64,000 bases of DNA. It comes from Leucocoprinus leucothites. Lineage: Eukaryota > Basidiomycota > Agaricomycetes > Agaricales > Agaricaceae. The DNA lies in contig JAACJO010000005.1 of NCBI GenBank assembly GCA_013368445.1, positions 310,001-374,000 of the forward strand, in the 5' to 3' direction. Positions 10,542 through 21,120 of the stretch are shown one piece after another. The notes under the pieces were generated by a model that saw only the letters and a list, made by a program, of their open reading frames with translations, searched no databases and was not told where the DNA came from. A program made the position numbers and the translations under genes. Within the stretch, counting starts at the first letter, position 1. Every line of letters begins with the position of its first letter.

Positions 10542-12262
10542 ATGGCTCTTAGCTTTATCGGGTACGTTTGTCACGGTGTAGATGACTGCCGTTCAAGTGG
10601 TTGCTAACATACAATTACAGAAAATCTATTTCCCTCATTTCGCATTCAGATGTGCGGTATAGAGGCATCTTGGCGGGTATTGACCCGGTAGCATCCACAA
10701 TTCAACTATCCAACGGTTCGTTCTCCTTCCCCCTCTCTCTGTGTACCCCTCCTGACACCAAACCTGCGTTTTTTTTCTAGTATATTCCATGGGTACAGAA
10801 TCCCGTCGGTACGTCCATCATGCCACAGCCTCGCAATAATTATACCTGACTCGAGCAACACGTAATCGTTCTTTCTCTTTCTCTATGAACAGACCGCCAA
10901 ATGAATTTATACCACCTGTACAAGAACCGTATCAGTACATCATCTTTAGGGCGTCTGAAGTGAAGGATCTGGCTGTGGATGAACCTGTTCCGCAGCGGAG
11001 CGTTCATGACGATCCTGCTGTTCTTGGGGTGAGTGTTTCCTCCCCAACCCCACCCCCCCTCTTTTTTTCGGGTGCAAAGTCCTGCCCCCGTATCTTTGAA
11101 ATTTATGATGATCCCAATACGGATGTTAACACTATGTTCTCCGAGAGCGCATAAACCCATGTGGAGATTTCCGTTGCCTTCCTTCTGATTCCGTGTCTAT
11201 CGTTTCATGAATTGAACTTTGTATACTGACTTTTGTTTTTATCAGGCTTCAGCGCCAGGTCAGGCACCTCCTGCTGGTCTTTCTCCTTACCCTGCGCCAG
11301 CTCAAGCTGTTCCTGGCGCACCCGTACCTCCTCAACAACCTCCTCAACCGCCCCAGCAGCAGCAGCAACAACAACCAAACTACGGCCGCGGTCCTCAGCC
11401 CAAACCCGTACCATCACCCCAAGCTGCCCAGGTTCCTCCTGCTCAACCCCAGCCTCAACAGCCTCTTCAACAACAAGCCCAACAACCGCAACAACCTCAG
11501 CAGCCACGTGGTGCCAGTGCTGGCGGCAGCAGTGGAGGACAATCTCGCCGAACAGGTGGTGCAGCCTCTGTACAGACCGCTGCTGCTTCCCTTGAAACTG
11601 TCGAACGCGCTCTGGGCGATTTACGCGTTAGCAGTGCCCAACAACAGCCGCACCAGCAGAACGGTGGCGGTCGTTCTGGGGGTGGTGGAAGGCGGAATGG
11701 GGGTGGACGTCACCAACAGCCGGTTGAACAGATTAAAGTTCCCGCAACGGATTTTGATTTCGAGAGTATGAATGCCAAGTTTAATAAGGCTGCTCTCGCG
11801 CAACAGCAACAAGATGCAGCTGCAACGGTAGCAGCGGCCGGTGGTGATGATGGTAGTACACCATCTGGTGGCGAGGGTACCCCGTCGAACGATTCAGCAT
11901 CAGGTGCAGCGGGATCAGATAAGAAAGAATCGGCGTATAATCCACAAAGATCGTTCTTTGATTCCCTTTCATCATCAACGGCTACACCTCCCGCCGGTGC
12001 TGGTCCTGGTGGTGTAAGTGGTGGTCGTGGTGGACGACGTGGAGGTCCTGGTGGTGGAAGTGCAGGGAGGAATAGGAGGGAGGAGGAGAGGGAAAGGAAT
12101 GTGGCTACGTTTGGTGAACCGGGTGGTGTAGGACTTATGGGTCCTGGTGCGTACGTGGGTGGATGGGGTGGATATGGGAGGAGAGGTGGAAGGCCGGGGA
12201 GGAGGGGTGGTGCTGGTGGACATGGGCAAGGACATGGGCAGGGTGTTTCGACGAGGATATGA
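10542..12262 (+). CDS. SCD6: SCD6/LSM14 family mRNA-binding translational repressor
   Basis: Exons 10542-10561, 10621-10715, 10781-10808, 10893-11028 and 11246-12262, phase-consistent, giving 431 residues. The N terminus (MALSFIGKSISLISHSDVRY, then RGILAGIDPVASTIQLSNV) is the Lsm14 domain, continuing through YIIFRASEVKDLAV. A long Gln/Pro-rich linker follows. The FDF motif is visible as VPATDFDFESMNAKFNKAAL, and the C terminus is RGG-rich (GGRGGRRGG, GYGRRGGRPGRRGG). In yeast Scd6 and animal LSM14, the Lsm domain binds decapping or eIF4E-interacting partners, the FDF motif binds the DEAD-box helicase Dhh1/DDX6, and RGG repeats bind eIF4G and RNA. The protein acts in cytoplasmic P-bodies. Four of its five exons lie in the first 500 nt, so simple open-frame calling finds only the last exon. 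Confidence 0.92.
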
Positions 12263-12988
12263 TTTGTTTGTGTTTTGACCATTCCCTACCCATTGGCCTC
12301 CTACCCTGTCATTTTTCGTCGTTGATTTTTTCCTCCTGTTCTTTTGCTACCTTTTGAAGGTACTGTTTTCATCGTCTATTGTACTCCCCTCTTAGTAGTT
12401 GATGTCGATGGTAACCTGTGTATGTTAAGTGTGCGCGTGTTGCACATACCTCGCTCTTTGGAAAAAGGTTCTTTGGTCCCACGATATGAGATAGCGTCGT
12501 TGGCGCGGCGGTTTACTGATATCCATACTTCGCCGGCGTAGTTATCCCATAGAAAGCTTAGTTTCGCTCAGGAGTATTTTAGGGGAACCTTGGCGCTTGA
12601 AGCTAGCAGCTTGAAACGGGAAAGTATACGTTAATTGTTGCTGGGGTCCAAAAACACTCCTCGGCGGATAATTTATCTTGAATAAGCGGGCCCAGTTAAC
12701 CGTTTCCGAGGAATATTGCCAAAGCCAAGTATGGACCTACATATTTGACCCGCTGAAGCGGTGCATATTCTTAAAATGGAGTTTGGAAATTTGCTTTAGG
12801 CTGTGAACGCCTTTTCGTGCCACAACCAAAAATAACCTGGATCGCGCTTTTTTCTTTTTAGGGTGCATCTATAGTGGCGTTCCGCAGCACTAATTAAATA
12901 TGTCAGAAACTGTTATATATTAACCTCTCTTCCCTCCGACCGCTTCCTCTCTCTCGAGCGATACCCACTTTCTTCCGTTCCTTTTACT
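12263..12988. other. Intergenic region
   Basis: No gene recognised. A TATATATTAA element at 12914-12923 and a CT-rich stretch to about 12985 precede the membrane protein start and are plausible core promoter elements. Confidence 0.45.
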
Positions 12989-13643
12989 ATGGAATTTCTT
13001 CAGCCTCAGGCTTTCCCCGGGCTAGATAGCTCGGCTCGGCGCATAACGACGCTTATGATCCTCTCTTGTATAATATCACTCCTCGCGTTCTTTTCGAGTG
13101 TCGTCGTCCCCCTCTTCGAGATCAAATCGCTCCTCTTGAATCCGTTCGCGTGCTTTTTGACTTTGTTCCATCATGGAGTCGTTTTAAATGAACGATACAT
13201 GCACATCAAGTCTGCCGTTCTCCCAGAGAGCCCTCCGATCTCCGAGTCAGCCTCAACCTCGCCGTTCGGAGACCTAGACGCGGTATTGCAGTGGCGGACG
13301 ATGCTACCATTGTCATCGACATTACCCATGATCGTGATCATTTGGTTTGCGGGGGCTATATGGTTGGCAGTGTCGACCGTTAACGCGTCGTTGTTGGGAA
13401 TGTCGCTTTGGATGGATCCGAGGGGTTATTATACCCATATGTGTCTTGGAGCTGGGGTCTTGTTTCCGTTGGTTGAGGTGATTGTATTGATGTTTATGGC
13501 GGTGTGGTGTTTACGGGAGAGACAACTCGTCATCTTTGGGATGGAGAACTTCGTACCGGTAAGATCGGTTTTTTTTTTTCGGGGAGTTATTCTCGTATTC
13601 ATTAATGCGACAGGAGGTACGCGAATGCCAGGATAAGATATGA
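12989..13643 (+). CDS. Small integral membrane protein, function unknown
   Basis: Exons 12989-13558 and 13614-13643; the intron 13559-13613 (GTAAGA..GACAG) contains a T-rich run. The product has 199 residues and ends EVRECQDKI; reading through the intron would give a spurious longer tail. Four hydrophobic segments are visible at about residues 22-48, 52-66, 110-132 and 150-175, with a polar loop between the second and third, so a four-helix membrane protein is likely. It resembles MARVEL-like or other uncharacterised basidiomycete tetraspan proteins in layout only; no diagnostic motif was recognised. Confidence 0.7.
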
Positions 13644-13748
13644 AATTTAGAAGTTCTACGGAATGGAATTCATTAGAAATAGACGGACAGGACTTTGTAG
13701 TAGATTGTAACATTCACTTTCCACATGTATAACCAGGACATTTATCAT

Positions 13749-14702
13749 CTAATTACGAACATGCACAACTACATTACTAGAGGTCATATACGATCCAATA
13801 TATTTAGAGAGTATCCTCCCTTGAAGCGCTCCATCTACTTGCAACGTCAACTCGCGTAACGAGCTTGGCTGTTCCACTAACACACCATAGTAGTCCAAAG
13901 GGGCGACTAGCGAGTGAGGAGGAGCTGTGAGGGAACTAATCGAACAGTTGCGAAAGTCGACGCTCAGGGTTTGAAGATTAGGGCATTGCTTAAGGAGACC
14001 CAAGCATTCTGCCATAGGAGGCGGAAAGGTGAGCTTCAAGTGGGTAATGCCTCCTAGGCTAGCATTATTAACCCCCGCTTCCGATGATTCCTCTAGGGGA
14101 CTCTGAGAATTCATGTCCAACGACCAATTAAGCCGACGGAGACGAGGAAACCGATTTCTGTCGAGGAAAAAAGACCAAAGCTTCCTAGAAGTCTCCGCAG
14201 ACACGAGGATACTACCCTCGATAGTCGCCTCCTCCAACGTTTCGAATACCCTCTTCTCACAATATTGTCCCACCTCAGCTCCATCACAGAACCTGCGAAG
14301 AAATTCTATCGCAGTCTTCTCATCGAACAAAATGCGAACGGATCGCCACTTGTTTGCCCGCGATAGCAGTAAATCCAGTACCCTCCTATCTGGATTTTCT
14401 CCGTGGTAGGACCATTGAGTGATGAATAGGTGGAGAGGCATTTCCCGGGCGTGGGTAAGATAGTGGGAAATGATGGCGTATGAGATGTCATGGTCAATAG
14501 CCAAAACGGACCAAAGGCTCGGAGTGGAGAATGCAGCATCTCGCCAGCACTGGCAAACGTGGGACAGCAGCAGTGGTCCGTTCTGTAGTCGGGGTCGGCG
14601 GTCCGCGTGTTCAAGGACGCCAATGATGTATTCTTGAAATATTAAACTGAGAATGTCGTAGGGGAGTACGGGAAGATTTCGCGGCGGTGTTGTAGAGGCC
14701 AT
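13749..14702 (-). CDS. F-box protein
   Basis: Single exon of 317 residues starting at the first ATG (14700-14702, MASTTPPRNL); the frame is open further upstream but without an ATG. The F-box core LPVLPYDILSLIFQEYI is followed by LLLSHVCQCWRDAAFSTPSLW, the arrangement typical of the expanded Agaricomycete F-box family. The rest is leucine-rich with repeat-like segments (THLKLTFPPPMAECLGLLKQ, CPNLQTLSVDFRNC). The predicted role is substrate recruitment to an SCF ligase. Its targets are unknown. Confidence 0.8.
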   Translation of the reverse strand: MASTTPPRNLPVLPYDILSLIFQEYIIGVLEHADRRPRLQNGPLLLSHVCQCWRDAAFSTPSLWSVLAIDHDISYAIISHYLTHAREMPLHLFITQWSYHGENPDRRVLDLLLSRANKWRSVRILFDEKTAIEFLRRFCDGAEVGQYCEKRVFETLEEATIEGSILVSAETSRKLWSFFLDRNRFPRLRRLNWSLDMNSQSPLEESSEAGVNNASLGGITHLKLTFPPPMAECLGLLKQCPNLQTLSVDFRNCSISSLTAPPHSLVAPLDYYGVLVEQPSSLRELTLQVDGALQGRILSKYIGSYMTSSNVVVHVRN

Positions 14703-15886
14703 TGAGCTTGGTATGGTGGTTTCCGTCAGAGTGTTGGGGAAATCGCTGTGCTCCTGCTTCTCGAGTCTCTTAGGCCGCCGCACCACTAATTACGTCCTGA
14801 TCAGCCTTGTATATGAAATTCGGAACCGAATACAGGACATACTTGACCAGGCGAACCGGATAAATTGAATCATTAGCGGGGTGCGTGTATTCCAGGCGGA
14901 ATCGGTTACAATCGTAAGCCTGTGTCGTCTATCGACCGTTTTTATGCACCCTGCAGATATCGACTAGCGTAAGCTCCGATCAAGTCAGTGTTCTATGGTT
15001 GATATCTTGTTGAAAAAAACAGGTGTATCTCTGAGACCTCTAGCCATAATTAGGCCCCAAATCACGGAAGTCCATAATGATCAATGTATTTACGCATTCT
15101 TACAGAATCGCATACTCACGCTCATCATCACAGCACGGTTTGTATGATGGAATCCCTGATACATCAAGGATCGAAGAATGCCGCCTTCAATGCAAACACC
15201 GACTAATGCAGACACCGACTAGAACGGCGTCGAAGAGCAGAGTCTCGCCTTGTACTCTTTGGCGTACCAGGCTTGTCCGGAAGACTTCTGGTATGGTAGA
15301 AATAACGAAGAAGAGGACGGGGAGCCAGGGAATAAAGTCAATAACGATTTGTTCGCATGGCTGAATTCGCAGTGATCAAATGGATAATTTGCGATGCTAG
15401 TCACTTGCCCGAATATGACCACAGATACCCCAAGATCATTCGAAGACGAACACTCGAAATCCCACCGATAGCATGCTTCTATCGAATTTGATTTATACCC
15501 TCAAGGTCGAACACAAAAACGTATGTTCAATATCAAAGGAACCACTCTGCTGTGAAGTGTGGCTAAACCCAGAGTGCGAGCTAGGATGTTTGATGGACAT
15601 AATGGAAACGGGCAGTGTGAGCCGGGGTGTGCATGGCCTTTTCATGAAACATAGGATGAGGTGAAAATAGCGTTGATATCTGTACTTGGGAGGTCGGAGT
15701 CTAAATGCGAGTATATTATACCAATGAATACCGAGTGGGAAAGAAGAACGACAGCAATTGGCAAAATGGCCCAAATAAAACTCGCCGTGTGCGTAATGGC
15801 CGGCAGAGAGAGAGGAAAGAAAGCAGCCTATCAAGCCTATTAGGAGGGAATAGGTATAGCCGCGCTAACACTCACTCGAAACCTGA
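14703..15886. other. Intergenic region with one possible exon
   Basis: No complete gene is supported. A short possible coding exon on the plus strand at 15223-15375 is listed separately; the remainder shows no recognisable feature. Confidence 0.4.
15223..15375 (+). CDS. Possible terminal exon of an unidentified gene
   Basis: An acceptor-like CCGACTAG ends at 15222, with a CTAAT branch-like site just upstream, and is followed by an open frame of 50 codons to TGA 15373-15375. The peptide (LALYSLAYQACPEDFWYGRN, then NKVNNDLFAWLNSQ) has a balanced composition that looks coding. Upstream exons could not be assembled with confidence. The family is not recognised, so this may be a remnant. Confidence 0.25.
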   Translation, partial: NGVEEQSLALYSLAYQACPEDFWYGRNNEEEDGEPGNKVNNDLFAWLNSQ

Positions 15887-16301
15887 TTACTGCGTCGACA
15901 TAAAATTCCTATCCTTGATTTTTTGTTTATTCTCCGCCCTTCGCTTGACCCGCTCGGCCTTGCTCCCTGGGCCATCGTCTGTGTATACTTTTGGTTCGAG
16001 GGCCGTCCACAGCCAGGAGGGGTATTGGTCATCGCCCATGGCTAACACCGGTGCCTGCCCTTTGAGAAAATTTACGCCTTCGAGTTTGGTTCCCTCAAGA
16101 CATGAAGACAGAGGTGTAGTTGAATCTAATAGCGCGCTGTCAGACCAAGTCGTGCATCTGGATTGAGCCTGACGAACCTGAGGCTGGTTTTTTTACTGCA
16201 GTTGAGTCTGAACCAGTAGCTGCAGGAGCACTGGAAGCATACCGACGCGTCACTGACACAAGACAACGCGGTGGTTGGCGTAGAATGCGGGCAAAGGACA
16301 T
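15887..16301 (-). CDS. MRPL37: Mitochondrial large-subunit ribosomal protein mL54 (MRPL37)
   Basis: Exons 16178-16301 and 15887-16125 on the minus strand, 120 residues. The N terminus MSFARILRQPPRCLVSVTRR is a typical mitochondrial presequence (Arg-rich, no acidic residues). The mature part has the mL54 signature: SSCLEGTKLEGVNFLKGQ, DDQYPSWLW, then a Lys/Arg-rich helix (KAERVKRRAENKQKIKDRN) ending NFMSTQ. The intron 16126-16177 has a good donor (GTTCGT) and a CTGAC branch site. It is a structural component of the mitochondrial ribosome. It diverges from the F-box gene at 16665, sharing a promoter region of about 360 nt. Confidence 0.88.
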
Positions 16302-16664
16302 TTTTGGCGTGACGTGACGAGAGTTCCGAGCTCGTAACACTTGGAGCCATAAGGGGTATATTATGTTACTACTTCCGTCGCAGAATGAAAAGGAAGTAGG
16401 GGCCTGACCATCCACACCTCGGTCATTCCTGCTGAAATTGCATCTACCAATAGAATCGACTACAGGTTAAATCAGAGGGAAATACAAGAAGTCGGTCTGC
16501 CCATGGGAAAATAGTTCCGAATTTGTGGGCGATAAAATGCCTTGATCATCAATCACTCTGCCATCAAGTTGCGGGAGCTTTTCACCTTCACATCAACCCT
16601 CAAATCACAGTCATAGCCCTCTAAATTCCTCTACCAGGCTCCTTTCTTACACTCAGGACCACAT
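16302..16664. promoter_or_regulatory. Divergent promoter region between mL54 and an F-box gene
   Basis: A 363-nt stretch separates two divergent start codons. No coding signal and no specific element could be identified. Confidence 0.4.
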
Positions 16665-18276
16665 ATGGATATACTTCCAGATGAAATCATATCAGACGCG
16701 TTCCAGCTTTTGGACTACTCGAGTTTGTTAGCTGCTAGGCTCGTATGTATTACCCTTCCGCTGGAAGAAGGATAAGGTTCACTCTCCGGTCTTTTTAGTC
16801 TTGCAAGCGTTTTTACGGGATCACAAAATCTCGTCAAATCTGGCTTAATTTACTCCAAAACCTCAAGGAGGACTTTGGCTACGTCATCCCAGACGGAGAC
16901 AACTCTTACTCTGATGACGAACTCGAGCGCTGGGTTTCACGTCGCTACCAAGTGGCATATAAGATGGACATGGCGTCGGGGCCAAGTGGTTCCCCGCTCA
17001 AATTTGAGATACGCGACGTCAGTCAACTCGAAATGGATCTCGGGCAGGCGGTCGTCGACATCCTTCCAGGCGGCCGTTGGCTCATGTTCTCCAATGGCCA
17101 ACGGTTCTTCCCTGGGCACATGCCGATGGTATTTCTACTGGATATGGAGGTTCCTCCATCTCATTCCAACCCGATGATGTTGTATGACTCTCGGCCATTC
17201 TCTAGTGGGGAGGGTCTATCATTCTTTGATATGAGGTATTGGATTGATCGCTCGAAGCCTCAATTATCGCTCCTCTTAGCAAGTTGTCTCTCCCGTGAAG
17301 GTACGCTATTAATTCCTACGAACTGTGTTCTTTTTTGAAACATGAAAGTCAGGGCTTTTGCGAAACTGTATTACTCGAGTTGAGCTGGCTGGACACGGAT
17401 CGCATGCAATATTTCACTCCCAGCCTCACGCGACAATTAAATACAACTTGGGCTCTATTGATCCGGAGGCAGTCGCGCTCAATGATCGCTGGTTTGTGGT
17501 AGTCGAGAAATCCCAGAATGCTGGACACTCAATCATCCGCATCATGAACTATTCCGCAGTGATTGGGGACAGCGATTATCCGACCGTGGAATACCGTCAA
17601 CTACATTTCGCAGACCTACCATATCGAAACGTATGTCGGCATTTCCCCTTGTCTTGTTGCAAACCTCCAGCATCATTCCTTTTAGGCTGCCGAATTCGTT
17701 CATGAAAATATTCTGGTTTTGTTATCTCAAACCAAGCTGTATGTTTTCGAAGTGGTGGATTCCAACACTTCTTCTATCAACATCCATCAACTGCATTGTG
17801 TCCCCGTGGCAGCTTCATTCACACTCGGATCTCCATTTCGACATTACCCTGGCTTCTCACGAGCGACCGTATATGAGTATAACCACTCATTTTCTACTCT
17901 GGTTGTTCTACACGATAAGTCTAAGCTACCCACTATTTTGAAAACGGAAAAAGAGGAGTTCCGGGATACGGGGGTCAATCAGCGATTGCCGGGCAAGATG
18001 GAGGAACTAATTCAGGGACTTTCCTGGTCTGTGACCTACGACATCAATTGGAGAACCGACATTCTTGAGTCTCCAGAAATAGTGAGGCATGAATGGGACC
18101 TCGCCACTTCACAGTTCAAAAAAGGTTGGAAATCTCAAGCTGTTCCGCTGCCTCGAATGTGGCCCCCACCCCGGAATTTACTGGCGTTCAGTGAAGAGGT
18201 AGGGCGCCTGGTTCTGCTACGGGCACCGGACGACTATTCAAAAGCTTCGACCATAACCGTTGTTGATATCATATAG
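16665..18276 (+). CDS. F-box protein, 482 residues
   Basis: Exons 16665-16742, 16799-17300, 17353-17630 and 17686-18276, phase-consistent. The N terminus MDILPDEIISDAFQLLDYSS followed by LLAARLSCKRFYGITKSRQI matches the F-box layout, with the first intron splitting the domain. The remaining approximately 430 residues alternate beta-strand-like hydrophobic segments with loops (VVDILPGGRWLMFSNGQ, FVHENILVLLSQTKLYVFEV), as in F-box proteins carrying a degenerate beta-propeller. The predicted role is as an SCF substrate receptor with unknown target. It ends tail to tail with NACHT gene 1, 183 nt away. Confidence 0.8.
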
Positions 18277-18459
18277 TCCAAGATGGGCATTCGACGTTCT
18301 ATAAATACTATACTTTATCTAGTAAACCAGCTGAATGTACCATGTATCAATACGCAACCTTTCGGCGATTAATCTGTGTAGTTCAATGGAAGAAGGTACA
18401 CCATCCCTGGTCACTGCTACCAGGTCATAGCGCGAAACGTGGTTATGTATCACCTCGTG

Positions 18460-20642
18460 CTATTCTTTTAACGGAAAATAGTACCTCACTACAGGCTGGG
18501 TTTCCTGCTGTTCAATGCTTGTCAAGATAACAGCGCAGCGCCTGGAGGGGTTTAATCCGATTATCAAGACCCTGGCGTTCAAGGACCATGGTGTTTTCCC
18601 TAGGACATTCAAATCCTTGAAGAATTCATCGAAAGAGAGAGCATGCTGCTCAAAATATTTCCTATGATGAGTTTTGATGGATGGAATCCTTGCTACGTCA
18701 AGTGAGTCACTATTGGCACTCCAGTATCCCCAGCGGTCTGGCCTTGTTCGATAGTATACAGATGGCCTCGTGGTGTCAATCTGGTCCAGGTTGAAAGAAT
18801 TCCACGGAAGGTCTTCGGCAATGAGCTGTTGCCATTGAAATGATGGCTGAAAGAAGCTATGAGCTACATGAATACTAACTCATGGTACAAAATTGACTTA
18901 CAGGTGTTGCAATCCAATTGACTAGATTTATAAACCCAAGGGCATCATTCACATCAAAGGCACTGAATTTTAATCTTCCAAGGGTACAAATGAGTTCCTG
19001 CAAGTCTGAGCTGTTCATAGGATGGATCTGTTGAATAGCAATTTTGGGTAACACCAGGAACCACCTTTGCTTCACTTCACCAAGTATTTGTGTTCCCAGA
19101 TGGTCCTCAACAGGGCTATGCCAAAAGATTGGGATAGCAGTGTGGCTGTTATCTACTCAAAGCAGGTTAATTTAATTTCTATAATCAACACACTCACACT
19201 CACCTGCTTCTAGAATAAGCTCTAGCTTGCGCAAGTAACGAAGGGCAAATGTAACCCTCAGTTTTTCCATGTCCAGGAAAAGCGGTCCCGCTCTTGTGGA
19301 GTCCACCAGGTAATCAGAAAAGGATTTGTGGAAGAAGCGCAATGGTTTTTTGTGTGCCTCGTGAGGACGGGGAATGTCAAGGACAGAATAAAGATGCTGG
19401 AGGGTATAATATACTCTGGGTTGCGGCACTTCCAGAATGTTTGCAGCTAAAAGTAGCGAGAGCGACGAAGTGTTTCCTTTGAGGGTGTAAAATCCGAGGA
19501 TCAGGTGCAGCGTTGGGATGGAGCTTTCTGGTATACCGGCTAAGATACGTGAATACAGGGCATCCAAAGAACTAAGTGGGCTATCATAGTGATTTCTCTG
19601 TCTGCGTAGGTCCAATGAAGAAAGGACGACTTCCAGTTGAATGACGGGATTACCATAGGCGGAATCGCCGGTAATGAAGCGTATCACGGTGCTAGCAAAG
19701 ACGAACAGGCCGCTCGCAGCTTTCGCAATAGTTAAAAACTGGCGTTGAGACGGCCAGTTCACGGGAACGATGTCTGGGTGATTATTGCGGATATCTTCAA
19801 ACTCCTTGTTAAGAAATTTTTCGACATCCTTGCACGCCTCGGATCCATCGGAAGGGACATCCAGGATCATGCATAGCAGTGATACCCCCGGTCGAAGGAA
19901 TGTGTTCCTCAGATGGTACTCTGGTCGACTCGATATGACCCATAATAGAGGTGATTTGGGGTATTTTTGGATGAATGAGGTGACGAGTAATATCATTTCG
20001 CGCTGGGCACGCTCAGAATCACATTCGTCCAGGCCATCAATCAGAATCAATCGGGTCTGATGATCGTAGGAAAACTCTGCTGATGAAAACGGCTCAGAAA
20101 TCAACCTGGAAAACTGCTGAGCCATGGACTTGCGCAAGATGCTTGGATCCTGACTGATGAGCCCAGAGACATAGTTTTTGTATGCCGTGTTCCGAATGGC
20201 CAACTGATACGCAAGACTTGGGAAGACACGAGCTGGATCACTTCGCCGATTTGGTTTGGAGAGAAAGAGCGCTACACCGAGACTAACAGAGGATGACAAA
20301 TCCTCTGCGAACGTTTGCATGATTGCAGATTTCCCGACCCCTGCGGACCCCCGTAGCCACACCAGCGATTGTTTCCGCTCCGGGTCCTCTCGCCATTCGT
20401 GTAGCCTTGAGATTATACTCGACCGCGTCCCTGGATGACACCGTGGAGGAGGATCTCTCTCGGAGGAGTCAAATTCAGCCCCCGTGAACCCACTCCTAGC
20501 TAATTGTTCCATGGCTGTTGTCCTATGCGTCAGTCCAGATTAGCAATAAATATCAGGCAGGTCCACGTACAGCGATCATGAGTATCAGAGGAATTCATGA
20601 TACTGACAAGATTCGAGTTGGTTACGATGAAGTCGCGAGCCC
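18460..20642 (-). CDS. NACHT-domain STAND NTPase 1 (5' end not resolved)
   Basis: Exons, from the 5' side: 20571-20642, 20514-19204, 19152-18902 and 18846-18460, stop at 18460-18462. A first exon must exist upstream of 20642 but could not be fixed. The N-terminal motif GARDFIVTNSNLVSI is followed by RDPPPRCHPGTR and the NACHT domain: Walker A RGSAGVGKSAI, Walker B LILIDGLDECDS, then VISSRPEYHL. A winged-helix-like part ends with RFFHKSFSDYLVD, common to this family. The C terminus lacks recognisable ANK, WD40 or TPR repeats and is short. In fungi such proteins act in non-self recognition or programmed cell death; here the function is inferred from family only. Confidence 0.82.
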
Positions 20643-21120
20643 CTGAAAAAAATGAACCATTTGAATTGGAGGATATTGAGGAGTAGGTAAGTGAAGTCGA
20701 CGATGGACTTGATAGGGTTGGTTGTTGTAGGCGTGGGCCCAGAGGTGAGATGGGCGGTGAGGGATAGCCACTGCTGAGGCAATGAAGAGGGAGAGTGTTA
20801 TTATTTGGGTTGACTATGGCTGTGAGTCAGAGCTGTGAGTCAGAACAATAAACAAGAGAGTGGGTACTATGATGGCTCACTTGCGGTTCGTGACATATGA
20901 CCCCGTCTTCTTGTTCTATCCTCATTTCCATGGCAATAGGGATCGAGAAGGTCAACGGGACAATGATGGCTTTGTGCCTCGAATTCGTTGGCTGTATCGG
21001 ATATCATGGGCAGAGAAATAGTAGCGCTCACAGCGTATCCAGGGGTGGGACAGATGGTCATGCTACCAACAATTGCAAACAGCTGCAAACTCATTCTGCT
21101 ACTGGCACTCCCATCACCTG
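20643..21120. other. Region between NACHT gene 1 and MDM12
   Basis: It should contain the missing first exon and promoter of NACHT gene 1 and the MDM12 3' flank. A candidate first exon (starting MRIEQEDGV, with a GTGAGC donor, near 20880-20925) does not fit the phase of the next exon and is not proposed. Confidence 0.4.

Noticed and set aside
11710..12282. Minus-strand Pro-rich frame of 190 codons
   Set aside because: It is the antisense of the Gly/Arg-rich C terminus of the SCD6 homologue.
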